From a virus, in IMG/VR virus record IMGVR_UViG_3300033141_002258, positions 1 through 38,408 of that record: a stretch of 38,408 nt of DNA; one strand, written 5' to 3'. A model generated the notes under the pieces. The model did not search any database, was not told the origin of the DNA, and worked only from the letters and a program-made list of their open reading frames with translations. Positions 31,246 to 37,530 of this stretch are shown here, piece after piece. Every line of letters starts with the position of its first letter. Position 1 is the first letter of the stretch. Both the position numbers and the translations under genes were made by a program.

Positions 31246-31390
31246 TTCCTTTTTATCAACTGATGCAGCATCCGCTGCTACCACACTTACTGTTCAAAGT
31301 ATTATTGATTTTGATACAGATCAAATACTTTGTATAGGAGAAATCGGAAATGAAGATTTGCCTGATTGGTTAAAAGAAAAGATAAAATAA
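31223..31390 (+). CDS. Small soluble hypothetical protein (55 aa)
   Basis: Encodes 55 residues with an Ala/Thr-rich middle (STDAASAATTLTVQSIIDF) and an acidic end. Sequences like TLTVQSI-DF are common in small phage tail-tip or fibre-associated proteins. The stop is one base before the holin candidate at 31392. Support is from codon structure and packing. Confidence 0.45.
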   Translation: MWKLEGFNSFLSTDAASAATTLTVQSIIDFDTDQILCIGEIGNEDLPDWLKEKIK

Positions 31391-31391
31391 T

Positions 31392-31631
31392 ATGGAACAA
31401 ATATCACAATCACAAATAGATTTCATTATGGAGAGGTTAGCTGTTCTTAATGAAGATTATACCGCCCTATCAAGCGTAGTAGCTTCAATGGGCGTAAAAA
31501 TAGATTTCTTACTATGGATAGTAGGAACTATTGGATTAGTAGTTTTAGGATTTTTAGCAAAGAAAACAATGAAACTTTTAATGAACGGGAACAAAGGAGA
31601 CAGAAATGTCAACCGCAGTCCACAAAGTTGA
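31392..31631 (+). CDS. Holin candidate, one membrane helix (79 aa)
   Basis: An N-terminal helical, polar part (EQISQSQIDFIMERLAVLNEDYTALSSVVASMG) precedes one hydrophobic helix at about residues 37-57 (IDFLLWIVGTIGLVVLGFLA), then a basic tail. The layout matches single-helix class III-like holins or pinholin-type proteins, and the gene lies 0.4 kb upstream of the endolysin. Other membrane roles are possible. Confidence 0.5.
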   Translation: MEQISQSQIDFIMERLAVLNEDYTALSSVVASMGVKIDFLLWIVGTIGLVVLGFLAKKTMKLLMNGNKGDRNVNRSPQS

Positions 31632-31857
31632 ATTTCAGCAGTTGGTGCGTGAAATAGATGATGTCTTTATTTTAAGGGATTTCGTGGGGAAAGCCCGAAA
31701 GCAAGGCAAAGAGGTTGAGGTTCAATTGGATAATTCAATTCCAATGCCTATTAAATCGCTTGAAGATTTAAACAAGTTTTACCACAAGACCTTTTTCACC
31801 TTAAAATACAGAATATCTAACAGCCCACTTTTGATGACAATTTACTTTGTGGAATAG
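31606..31857 (+). CDS. Hypothetical protein with canonical ribosome site (83 aa)
   Basis: AAAGGAG (31593-31599) lies six bases before the ATG, one of the few textbook Shine-Dalgarno sites in the window, and decides this start within the end of the holin candidate. The product has a helical N-half (QQLVREIDDVFILRDFVGKARKQG) and a beta C-half (KYRISNSPLLMTIYFVE). No family is recognised. Confidence 0.55.
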   Translation: MSTAVHKVEFQQLVREIDDVFILRDFVGKARKQGKEVEVQLDNSIPMPIKSLEDLNKFYHKTFFTLKYRISNSPLLMTIYFVE

Positions 31858-31948
31858 TTATAGGAATATGAAAATCCTTGTGGTATCTTAATAGATAGTA
31901 TTAAAACATTAAGGTATTAACGCTTCCAAAGGCAGAAATGCCAACAAA

Positions 31949-32016
31949 GGAAGGGGACGAATGAAAAAAAACAGCACATAGTGCATTTAATATAACGCAT
32001 TCGTCTCCTTCCCCCT
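31949..32016 (+). terminator. Strong terminator before the endolysin gene
   Basis: GGAAGGGGACGAATG (31949-31963) pairs with CATTCGTCTCCTTCC (31998-32012), 15 bp with one G-U, followed by CCCTTTTAATT. The 34-nt loop holds a small GCAC/GTGC hairpin. It ends the fibre/holin transcript or attenuates entry into the endolysin gene, which starts about eight bases later. The rest of the gap 31858-31948 shows nothing further. Confidence 0.75.
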
Positions 32017-32023
32017 TTTAATT

Positions 32024-32560
32024 ATGAAATTAGTGAGACCCCTTCGGACAAATTGGACTACCCAAAAGTTTGGAGAAAATAGAATGCCTATTTATAAGCA
32101 GTTAGGAATGAAAGGACATAACGGCATAGATTGGAAATGCTATTACAAAGAACCAATACATTGGGATTGTTTAGATTGCGAAGGCAAAGTAGTCAGAATA
32201 AGCACAGAAGAAAACGAGGGTTTGGGAGTGGTAGTTAGAACAGAGGATAAAGACGGGATATTTGAACACCGCTTCTGGCATTTTAAAAAAATAAAGTGTA
32301 AAGTGGGACAAGTATTATCAAGCGGAGATTTAATAGGTTTAGGAGATAGCACGGGATATTCAACGGGCGACCATCTACACAGGGACTTAAAACCGATACC
32401 CAAAGATTATAGTAATGGTTATCGGGGGGCTATTGACCCGCAACCCTTTATAGAAAATATATTTATCAGGGACTATATGAACAATTTAACAGGTCAGATT
32501 TCGGTTATTAAAAAAATAATAAAATTGATAACTGATTTTTTAAAGGTCAACAAAAGGTAA
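32024..32560 (+). CDS. M23-family peptidoglycan endopeptidase, endolysin (178 aa)
   Basis: The LytM/M23 fold is seen with zinc ligands in GHNGIDW (His32, Asp36) and in GDHLHRDLK (His117 and His119), plus FWHFKKI (His86) and the turn CKVGQVLSSGDLIGLGDSTGYSTG. M23 enzymes cut peptide cross-links in peptidoglycan. The C-terminal 30 residues are a basic helix (INNLTGQISVIKKIIKLITDFLK) that may target the wall or membrane. No secretion signal is seen, so export would need a holin; candidates lie on both sides. Confidence 0.85.
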   Translation: MKLVRPLRTNWTTQKFGENRMPIYKQLGMKGHNGIDWKCYYKEPIHWDCLDCEGKVVRISTEENEGLGVVVRTEDKDGIFEHRFWHFKKIKCKVGQVLSSGDLIGLGDSTGYSTGDHLHRDLKPIPKDYSNGYRGAIDPQPFIENIFIRDYMNNLTGQISVIKKIIKLITDFLKVNKR

Positions 32561-32581
32561 CATAAGGGAATACACAAATCT

Positions 32582-32761
32582 ATGAAAATCAACGCCAACC
32601 CTTTGACTTTTTACAAAGGGAAGCTCACATATACAGTTGCCCTGCTTGGAATAGCTTGGACAATCTGGGCTGTCTGGACGGGGGCTATTGATAACAACAC
32701 TGGCTTCAAACTAATCACAGAACTCTTACTTGTATTAGGAATTAGAAGAGCAATAGGATAA
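32582..32761 (+). CDS. Two-helix membrane protein, possible holin (59 aa)
   Basis: The 59-residue product has two hydrophobic stretches, about residues 16-34 (YTVALLGIAWTIWAVWTG) and 42-56 (KLITELLLVLGIRRAIG), after a polar N-terminus (MKINANPLTFYKGK). This short hairpin layout, directly after the endolysin gene, fits a holin better than most options. A second lysis-membrane gene (31392) lies before the endolysin, so roles may be split between holin and antiholin. Confidence 0.5.
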   Translation: MKINANPLTFYKGKLTYTVALLGIAWTIWAVWTGAIDNNTGFKLITELLLVLGIRRAIG

Positions 32762-32792
32762 AGGTCGCAGAAACTAAACATATTTTATTATT

Positions 32793-32903
32793 ATGATTGA
32801 CGAAGAAAAAAACGAAACGCAACCAGAGGAGTCCCCAAAAGAGGAGTCCCAAGAAACCGAAGAATCTACCGAGCCCACTGAAACCGAAGAAACCGAAGAG
32901 TAA
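32793..32903 (+). CDS. Short acidic Glu/Pro/Thr-rich ORF (36 aa)
   Basis: From ATG 32793 the frame reads MIDEEKNETQPEESPKEE and on, a very acidic repeat of T/P/E ending TETEETEE. From a TTG four bases later another frame gives a very basic, Lys- and Pro-rich protein of 69 residues ending near 33006. Both are low complexity because the DNA here is repetitive. The ATG frame is preferred. Neither has a known family. Confidence 0.4.
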   Translation: MIDEEKNETQPEESPKEESQETEESTEPTETEETEE

Positions 32904-33033
32904 GCTACGAGACCACCCTTGTTTATGCGAGTCGGATATTAAACTTGTTTCTTATTTTGATTTTGTAATCAAAAAGGAAATTAACCAAAAATACGAAATC
33001 CTATGACAAACGTAAGCAAGGTGGTTTGGTATT

Positions 33034-33054
33034 CCCCCCAAGCGGGGCTTTTTT
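33034..33054 (+). terminator. Short intrinsic terminator
   Basis: CCCC (33036-33039) pairs with GGGG (33044-33047) around AAGC, followed by C and TTTTTT. It ends the lysis-region transcript just upstream of DnaA box copy 4. Confidence 0.6.
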
Positions 33055-33058
33055 AATC

Positions 33059-33067
33059 TGTGGATAA
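33059..33067 (-). promoter_or_regulatory. DnaA box, copy 4
   Basis: TGTGGATAA, a perfect DnaA box on the minus strand. It lies 21 bp upstream of the -35 at 33089. Unlike copies 1-3 its orientation is opposite to the promoter. Confidence 0.7.
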
Positions 33068-33088
33068 ATACCCTATTTTAAGCAAGAT

Positions 33089-33116
33089 TTGACAAGCCCT
33101 GTGAGTTTTATATAAT
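33089..33116 (+). promoter_or_regulatory. Consensus sigma70 promoter, rightward early operon
   Basis: TTGACA (33089-33094), a 16-bp spacer and TATAAT (33111-33116): both hexamers are perfect. Transcription would start near 33123 and read through the structured leader into the early genes. Confidence 0.85.
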
Positions 33117-33122
33117 AGAGAT

Positions 33123-33228
33123 AGTAAAACAGACTTCGGGGTCGGAAAACTAACGGGGAAATACAAAGAGCGTTCCGACACCACCTTGCTTCGGCAGGGT
33201 GTCCCCGTTAGGACGCTCTTTGTGTTTT
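33123..33228 (+). promoter_or_regulatory. Structured leader with crossing stems and T-run
   Basis: CTAACGGGGA (33150-33159) pairs perfectly with TCCCCGTTAG (33202-33211), and ACAAAGAGCGT (33163-33173) with ACGCTCTTTGT (33213-33223), followed by GTTTT; the two stems cross (order 1-2-1'-2') and 1' touches 2'. GTCGGAA (33141-33147) can also pair with TTCCGAC (33173-33179). A GC-UUCG-GC hairpin inside GACACC/GGTGTC (33177-33203) sits between. One fold ends in a terminator-like hairpin and the other prevents it. Confidence 0.6.
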
Positions 33229-33234
33229 AAAAAT

Positions 33235-33501
33235 ATGGAAATAACAATTTCAAAGAACAAAAGAATAAAAACAGACAAATATAACTATATCTATTGTGAA
33301 AAAATTAAACCCTGTAAGGTATTTCCTGACGGCTGGAAGCCAAAATGGTATTACCCAACGCTTGAAATATGCTACAACGATTTGCTGGAAACTTTCACCA
33401 GAACGGGGGATAAAGAAACCTTAAAGGAAAACATAGAAGAAGCAGTAAAACTACTAAAGGTCTTAAAGATGCCCCGAAGTAAGACACAGAACCCCTTTTA
33501 A
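33235..33501 (+). CDS. Conserved small phage protein (88 aa)
   Basis: The start at 33235 is chosen because it follows the structured leader; the upstream extension from 33199 is inside the leader stem. The product is basic with KRIKTDKYNYIYCEKIK, WKPKWYYPTLEICYNDLLETF and a helical end (LKENIEEAVKLLKVLK), a pattern often seen in small early phage proteins without known function. It is the first gene of the early operon. No ribosome site is visible. Confidence 0.6.
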   Translation: MEITISKNKRIKTDKYNYIYCEKIKPCKVFPDGWKPKWYYPTLEICYNDLLETFTRTGDKETLKENIEEAVKLLKVLKMPRSKTQNPF

Positions 33502-33503
33502 GG

Positions 33504-33695
33504 GCTATATCCCCTTGACTACGGGGTTTATACCCCAAAGTAGGGGTAAAGTACCTCTTTGACCTGTGCGGTCTATAATCCCCTTAAAAATAATAAAACT
33601 GACAATATGGGGCGGAACAGATACAAGGAATAAATTGGGTTCTCCAAGGACACCGAGATATTCAAGCAAGTTCGCTGCTTGCCCGCCCCTAAAAA
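33504..33695 (+). ncRNA. Structured gene-free stretch between early genes
   Basis: No gene is seen in this 197-nt gap. It holds short G/C hairpins in sequence: AAGGG with CCCTT near 33500-33515, GGGG-TTTATA-CCCC near 33524-33537, and GGTA/TACC near 33544-33554. Then comes an 81-nt unit closed by GGGGCGG (33609-33615) with CCGCCCC (33683-33689), containing TTGG/CCAA and CAAGCA (33663-33668) with TGCTTG (33676-33681). No T-run follows. It ends nine bases before the next ATG, so it may be a leader that controls the 59-aa gene. Confidence 0.4.
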
Positions 33696-33698
33696 ACT

Positions 33699-33878
33699 AT
33701 GAACAAAGATAACAGAAAATGCCAATGTAAAAAGATTTTGGGCAGAGATAAAATATATCTTCACCTTTCTGGCTGTCCAGAAGATTATTGGACAAAAGAA
33801 TATAATGAAATGCCGTGGTATAAAAAACTATGTTATAGGTCGCCAAGAAAAATCTATAATTATCATTTAAAACTATGA
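33699..33878 (+). CDS. Small Cys-containing basic protein (59 aa)
   Basis: The 59-residue product starts with a CxC pair (KCQCKKIL) and has single Cys residues in SGCPEDY and KKLCYRS, which may bind one zinc ion. It is rich in Lys and Tyr (YNEMPWYKKL, KIYNYHLKL). It begins nine bases after the structured leader, and its stop overlaps the next gene by four bases (ATGA). No family is recognised. Confidence 0.5.
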   Translation: MNKDNRKCQCKKILGRDKIYLHLSGCPEDYWTKEYNEMPWYKKLCYRSPRKIYNYHLKL

Positions 33879-34036
33879 CTATATTACAAAAAGAACTAAA
33901 CTATTTAAAAAACACAGAAGCCCAATTTAGGATTTTGGAAATGGCTTTATTAAAAGCCAAAAGTAAAGGTCTAAAAACAATTAACATCAAAGAATTATGG
34001 AAAAACAAAAAACTCAACAAGAGTGGGACCAAATAA
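33875..34036 (+). CDS. Small helical protein (53 aa)
   Basis: A 53-residue basic helical frame (QKELNYLKNTEAQFRILEMALLKAKSKG) with an overlap to the gene before (ATGA) and a 40-nt overlap with the gene after. It resembles small HTH or coiled helper proteins but has no clear motif. Packing in the operon is the main support. Confidence 0.45.
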   Translation: MTILQKELNYLKNTEAQFRILEMALLKAKSKGLKTINIKELWKNKKLNKSGTK

Positions 34037-34326
34037 AGTTCCAAAATAATCTTGGACCCCAAATTGGAGGTTTGCTCCACGATAGTATTGCTTTGGTATC
34101 TGCTGGGATTAAACCAACAGAAGCTAATTTAAGAGATATAAAAAACTGGCTTAACCTATTATATGACTTGGCGGAAGAAAAAAAAGAACAACTAACCAAA
34201 ATACAACCAATGACTACCGAAGACAGCCAAAGAGCTAATGACCAATTTGAAAGAAAAATGAAAGATGATAAAATAGACGCAATAAATAGCGATATAAATT
34301 GGGAAGTAGATAAAACTAATCAATAA
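33997..34326 (+). CDS. Hypothetical protein (109 aa)
   Basis: Helical, acidic to neutral protein with an N-terminal charged helix (EKQKTQQEWDQIKFQNN) and a possible amphipathic core (GGLLHDSIALVSAGIKPTEANLRDIKNWLNLLYDLAEEKKEQL). Such proteins are frequent among early phage genes of unknown function. The ATG lies within the end of the previous gene. Confidence 0.55.
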   Translation: MEKQKTQQEWDQIKFQNNLGPQIGGLLHDSIALVSAGIKPTEANLRDIKNWLNLLYDLAEEKKEQLTKIQPMTTEDSQRANDQFERKMKDDKIDAINSDINWEVDKTNQ

Positions 34327-34348
34327 AATAACTAATTAACTAATAATT

Positions 34349-34573
34349 ATGAACTACTATATTCACATAGACGGGGACAAATATGACCATAACGATATTT
34401 GTGAGGCGGATAATATAGAACACGCTTCAGAAATATTTTATGCTCAAATGCCCTCAAAAGATAAAATTATGTTCAGCATACCTGAACTTATTAAATACAT
34501 AGAACCAGCCCCCGAACCAGAATATAACGGGGAAGAAAGACAAGAACGGCTTTATCAATCTAATCAACAATAA
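34349..34573 (+). CDS. Hypothetical acidic protein (74 aa)
   Basis: The 74-residue product has a small alpha/beta look (YYIHIDGDKYDHNDICEADNIEHASEIFYAQM) and a Pro/Glu-rich linker (EPAPEPEYNGEERQER). It follows a 22-nt gap with an ACTAATTA type start region and precedes the zinc-ribbon gene by one base. No family is recognised. Confidence 0.5.
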   Translation: MNYYIHIDGDKYDHNDICEADNIEHASEIFYAQMPSKDKIMFSIPELIKYIEPAPEPEYNGEERQERLYQSNQQ

Positions 34574-34574
34574 T

Positions 34575-34871
34575 ATGAACCAACAAACAACATACATCTC
34601 CGTTTGCCCTCTTTGTGGCAAGAACCTTAAATTAGTTCCTGCGGGGGTTTCAAAAACAACAGGAAGACCATACAAAGCATTTTATTCTTGTATGGATATG
34701 AATTGTGATTATACAGCACCCGCCAATGGAAAGGCGACCAAAACGGGGGTTAAAACAATAACTGAACCAACACCCCAAAATGGAAACTTAATGCTTTTAG
34801 ATGAAATAAGGGATTTTAGAAAGGAAATGAATATAAAACTGGCGGCTATTTGGAATAAACTAAACAACTAA
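34575..34871 (+). CDS. Zinc-ribbon protein (98 aa)
   Basis: The N-terminus shows CPLCGKNLKL (CxxC, about residues 10-13) and, some 28 residues later, CMDMNC, forming a four-Cys zinc ribbon. The middle is a flexible Gly/Thr-rich linker, and the C-terminus a short helix (LLDEIRDFRKEMNIKLAAIWNKL) with a leucine-repeat look that may dimerise. It is probably a small DNA- or RNA-binding protein acting in replication or recombination. Confidence 0.6.
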   Translation: MNQQTTYISVCPLCGKNLKLVPAGVSKTTGRPYKAFYSCMDMNCDYTAPANGKATKTGVKTITEPTPQNGNLMLLDEIRDFRKEMNIKLAAIWNKLNN

Positions 34872-34890
34872 ACTAAATAACTAAACTATT

Positions 34891-35124
34891 ATGAACACAG
34901 AAAAAATAAATCAAATAGTAGAAACAATAAAAACACTTAATCTTAATTTAGATAGCCAAAGTGCTGTTGAAATAGTAGGAATGATTAAACCGATTTTATG
35001 GTTTATTCTTTTCAAAGATATGGCGGTTAGTATTTTAGGTTTAATTGCTTTTGTAGTAGCAATCGGGCTTATTTCAAAGGGGGTTATGAACTATTACAAG
35101 AACTATTACAAGAACAGAGAATAA
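34891..35124 (+). CDS. Membrane protein with charged N-terminus (77 aa)
   Basis: Residues 1-30 are polar and helical (NQIVETIKTLNLNLDSQSAVEIVGM), followed by a hydrophobic region about residues 33-62 (WFILFKDMAVSILGLIAFVVAIGLISKG) that may hold one or two helices, and a basic tail (YYKNYYKNRE). Its stop overlaps the next start (TAATG). Possibly a superinfection-exclusion or small membrane-stress protein; function is not known. Confidence 0.55.
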   Translation: MNTEKINQIVETIKTLNLNLDSQSAVEIVGMIKPILWFILFKDMAVSILGLIAFVVAIGLISKGVMNYYKNYYKNRE

Positions 35125-35321
35125 TGTGGTGGGTATATTTTGTATTAACATTATGGGTTGGTTGGATTTTAATTCAGTTTAGAAATGTAGAAGAAGCTTG
35201 TTTTTCAGATGGAGAACTTTTAGATTTTGTAATGTATGTATTAGTATTTGGAATATTGATGGGGGGAACAATTGCTTTTATATTGATTAGTCCATATCTG
35301 ACGGCTCAAGGATTATTATAA
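35124..35321 (+). CDS. Two-helix membrane protein (65 aa)
   Basis: Hydrophobic segments at residues 2-18 (WWVYFVLTLWVGWILIQ) and about 34-58 (FVMYVLVFGILMGGTIAFILISPY), joined by a polar acidic loop (NVEEACFSDGE). Its start overlaps the stop of the preceding membrane gene. The pair may act together at the inner membrane. Confidence 0.55.
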   Translation: MWWVYFVLTLWVGWILIQFRNVEEACFSDGELLDFVMYVLVFGILMGGTIAFILISPYLTAQGLL

Positions 35322-35338
35322 ACTTAAACTAAATTATT

Positions 35339-35833
35339 ATGAAAATACAAAAAATAATAGAAAGAAAATATTACAATATATCTCGTAAAGAATTTCCTAA
35401 AATAATAGAAGAACTTTTAATTGAAAATCGGGAGAAAACCAACGAACTAATAGACAAAATAAACGAACAAGAGGATATAATTGCTATTCTTAATGGGAAT
35501 GATTTGGATAAAAAAGAGAATAAACCAGAAATTTTGGATGTGTTAAGAAAAATAGATGCCAAAACTCCATTGGGAAATGGTTGGACTCATGTTGCCGATT
35601 TTCTTAAAGAAATAATAAAAGAAGAACCCAAAAAAGAAACCCCCCTAATCCCCAAAGACAAAATATGTGGTCAGAGGTTTGGACAGCTTTTATGGAATGC
35701 CATTTACAAAAGTAAATTGCCAGTGATAAGAAGTGGGGATATAGCAGATTTTCTTTTTCACGCAGACAACACCACCCTCCAAAAAGCTATTGATGATTAT
35801 ATTGAGAGCCAAAATATCAAAGCAGATTATTAG
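35339..35833 (+). CDS. Hypothetical protein, helical (164 aa)
   Basis: The N-terminal half is a charged coiled-coil (IEELLIENREKTNELIDKINEQEDI), and the C-terminal half contains RFGQLLWNAIYKSKLPVIRSGDIADFLFHADNTTLQKAIDDYI, which may be a small helical DNA-binding or protein-binding domain. It is the largest gene in this part of the early operon, and a strongly structured gene-free stretch follows. No family is recognised. Confidence 0.55.
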   Translation: MKIQKIIERKYYNISRKEFPKIIEELLIENREKTNELIDKINEQEDIIAILNGNDLDKKENKPEILDVLRKIDAKTPLGNGWTHVADFLKEIIKEEPKKETPLIPKDKICGQRFGQLLWNAIYKSKLPVIRSGDIADFLFHADNTTLQKAIDDYIESQNIKADY

Positions 35834-35907
35834 ATAAAATTAAAAACTTATTAAAATAATAAATACTATAATCATTAAATAAACAAAAAGATATATAGGG
35901 ATTAGAG

Positions 35908-36056
35908 AATTGTTCTTTTTTGGGGGGATTAAATAAGCTGTCAGCAATTTCTCCACTATTACATAGGAGTATGGTTCTACACTTAACCCCTGATTGATAG
36001 CAGGGATACTATCAAGCCAAATGAATTGTCCTTATTGTCCCCCAAAAGAGAATAAT
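35908..36056 (+). ncRNA. Structured RNA element with an H-type pseudoknot
   Basis: The gap 35834-36076 has no gene. It is closed by a long stem: CTTTTTTGGGGG (35915-35926) with CCCCCAAAAGAG (36039-36050), extended by several A-U pairs. Inside lies a classic H-type pseudoknot: CCCTG (35988-35992) with CAGGG (36001-36005) and TTGATAG (35994-36000) with CTATCAA (36009-36015); loops are A, none and ATA. CTCC/GGAG makes a further hairpin (35951-35968). It sits 21 nt upstream of the next gene and could be a riboswitch-like or trans-acting RNA. Confidence 0.6.
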
Positions 36057-36076
36057 AATTAAACTAATTTAAAACT

Positions 36077-36286
36077 ATGGAATTTAAAGATATGAAATGT
36101 CCTCTTTGTAATGGAAGTGGGACAATCAAAAGGAAAAAAGGAAGTCCTTATTCTTATACCTATAAAGAAATTGAACAAGCAAGAAGATTACATAGAAAAG
36201 GGCTGAATTTAAGACAAATAGCCAAAGAAATGGGAATAAATCACCCTCAAACAATAAATAATTTAATAAGACGAAAGATTATTTAA
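36077..36286 (+). CDS. Small zinc-knuckle and HTH protein (69 aa)
   Basis: The N-terminus MKCPLCNGSGTIKRKKG carries the CxxCxGxG-type pattern of DnaJ-like zinc motifs (a single half). The C-terminal part EIEQARRLHRKGLNLRQIAKEMGINHPQTINNLIRR is a helix-turn-helix of the resolvase/transposase type. It probably binds DNA and may regulate the early operon. The gene follows the pseudoknot RNA, so its own expression may depend on that element. Confidence 0.65.
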   Translation: MEFKDMKCPLCNGSGTIKRKKGSPYSYTYKEIEQARRLHRKGLNLRQIAKEMGINHPQTINNLIRRKII

Positions 36287-36298
36287 TTTAAAACTATT

Positions 36299-36508
36299 AT
36301 GAGCAAAGAAAACCTCTTTGAACAAAACGCAATAACCACAATAGCTCCCTATACCGCAGGGACAAAGATTTTTAATAAAAAAGATTATGATGTTAAAATG
36401 ATGACAGAAGCGGGGGAAAGAATAGTATTATTAAGACCCAAAACCGCCCCTGAAAAACCAATCTTAAATGGAAATAACGGCATAGATAAAGAAGAACTAA
36501 AACTATGA
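36299..36508 (+). CDS. Hypothetical protein (69 aa)
   Basis: Basic and polar small protein with an AxxTI stretch (NAITTIAPYTAGTKIFNKKDYDVKMMTEAGERIVLLRP) of beta character and a flexible acidic tail. It overlaps the NinG-like gene by four bases (ATGA). No family is recognised. Confidence 0.45.
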   Translation: MSKENLFEQNAITTIAPYTAGTKIFNKKDYDVKMMTEAGERIVLLRPKTAPEKPILNGNNGIDKEELKL

Positions 36509-36879
36509 AAAAGAAATATAACCAAAGCAAGGTAAGAAAAAAATTAAGAGCCGAAGCAGACCGACTTTATTTTAACTATCTAATTAAAAAGAACCCAAAT
36601 TGTGAGATATGCGGAAAACTAGCCCAGCAAGTCCATCATTTCTTTCCAAAGGGCTTATATGCCCATCTTCGCTATAACTTGGAGAACGGGATTTCACTTT
36701 GCTTTGGTCATCATTTTGCTCATCACCATCAGGGAAATCCAGAAATCCACCAAACTATTATTGAAAAACGGGGGCAGGATTGGTATAAAAACCTCTTAAA
36801 AGAAAAAAGAAAAACCCCTGCCTCATTTCAAAAGATTAGCTATTTTGAGGATAAAATTAAAGAGCTTAAAGATTTATGA
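36505..36879 (+). CDS. NinG-like HNH-type recombination protein (124 aa)
   Basis: The sequence CEICGKLAQQVHHFFPKGLYAHLRYNLENGISLCFGHHFAHHHQGNPEIHQTII contains a zinc-binding CxxC, the paired HH of an HNH-like core and the GNPE stretch, matching the NinG/Rap-type family that processes branched DNA in lambda-like phages. The length (124) is somewhat short for NinG. The basic N-terminus (KKKYNQSKVRKKLRAEADRLY) probably contacts DNA. Being among early genes fits a role in recombination-dependent replication or packaging. Confidence 0.7.
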   Translation: MKKKYNQSKVRKKLRAEADRLYFNYLIKKNPNCEICGKLAQQVHHFFPKGLYAHLRYNLENGISLCFGHHFAHHHQGNPEIHQTIIEKRGQDWYKNLLKEKRKTPASFQKISYFEDKIKELKDL

Positions 36880-37109
36880 AATGTATATGTAAATATATTA
36901 AGTCAGATGATATGCGACCGATTTCAGACGCAATGGATACTTTATTTAATCAACTGCTTGAAAATAGATATAAGATTAACTTTAATCAAAGAGGATATAA
37001 TCCTGAACAAAATTGTCCTGAACACAAATGGAAATCTGGCGGGATAAATAAAAAAGTCGCAGTAATCTTCTGTGAAAATTGCGGGAAAATAAAGACAATA
37101 AAACTATGA
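36876..37109 (+). CDS. Small zinc-ribbon protein (77 aa)
   Basis: The product carries CICKY near the N-terminus and CPEHKW...FCENCGKI at the C-terminus, so a ribbon of CxH and CxxC pairs is likely. The middle has a helix (SDAMDTLFNQLLENRYK). It overlaps the NinG-like gene and the RyR-like gene (ATGA at both ends). Function is unknown. Confidence 0.55.
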   Translation: MKCICKYIKSDDMRPISDAMDTLFNQLLENRYKINFNQRGYNPEQNCPEHKWKSGGINKKVAVIFCENCGKIKTIKL

Positions 37110-37528
37110 AAAACAATAATACAATTATAGAGTTTAGAGAAAAGTTAGCCGACATAGAACATCAGCGTTGGTCTGATTGGCAAAAATGGTGTCATAAGAT
37201 TTTAAGAGAAAATTGTCCCTCGCCTGAATTAGAAAAAGTGCTTGAAAGGTGGGACAAACAAATAGCAACTTCTTATAAAGATTTAAGCGAGGCAGAAAAA
37301 GATAGCGACAGAGAACAAGTTGATAGGTATTTGCCTTTGATAGAAAAAACCCTTGCCCAAAACTGCAAAAAATGTATGAAGCCAATAATTGACAAAAAGA
37401 ATAAAGATTGTCGTCGTTATCTTGCTAAACAAAAATCGGATATTATTAAGATTATAGAAAATATGGAAACAGAAGATGAAGCAATTTACACTCCGGAAGA
37501 CATTATCAAACAAATAAACAACCTATAA
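37106..37528 (+). CDS. RyR-domain-like phage protein (140 aa)
   Basis: Residues about 8-75 match the RyR-type repeat pattern seen in phage proteins: FREKLADIEHQRWSDWQKWC, then RWDKQIATSYKDLSEAEKDSDREQVDRYLPLI. The rest is helical with a possible CxxC (NCKKCMKP) and an acidic end. In eukaryotic receptors the repeat binds small ligands or proteins; in phage its role is not established. The start at 37106 is preferred over 37079 because it overlaps the previous stop. Confidence 0.65.
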   Translation: MKNNNTIIEFREKLADIEHQRWSDWQKWCHKILRENCPSPELEKVLERWDKQIATSYKDLSEAEKDSDREQVDRYLPLIEKTLAQNCKKCMKPIIDKKNKDCRRYLAKQKSDIIKIIENMETEDEAIYTPEDIIKQINNL

Positions 37529-37530
37529 AT

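Noticed and set aside
32797-33006. 69-aa Lys/Pro-rich protein as the main gene
   Set aside because: It needs a TTG start and is low complexity. The ATG frame at 32793 is preferred, though this is not certain.
33548-33580. Promoter TTGACC with TATAAT
   Set aside because: The two hexamers are only about nine bases apart, too close for a sigma70 promoter.
33609-33689. tRNA gene
   Set aside because: The size and 7-bp closing stem are right, but there is no D arm, no standard anticodon loop, and the T loop lacks the TTCRA pattern. No tRNA was seen elsewhere either.
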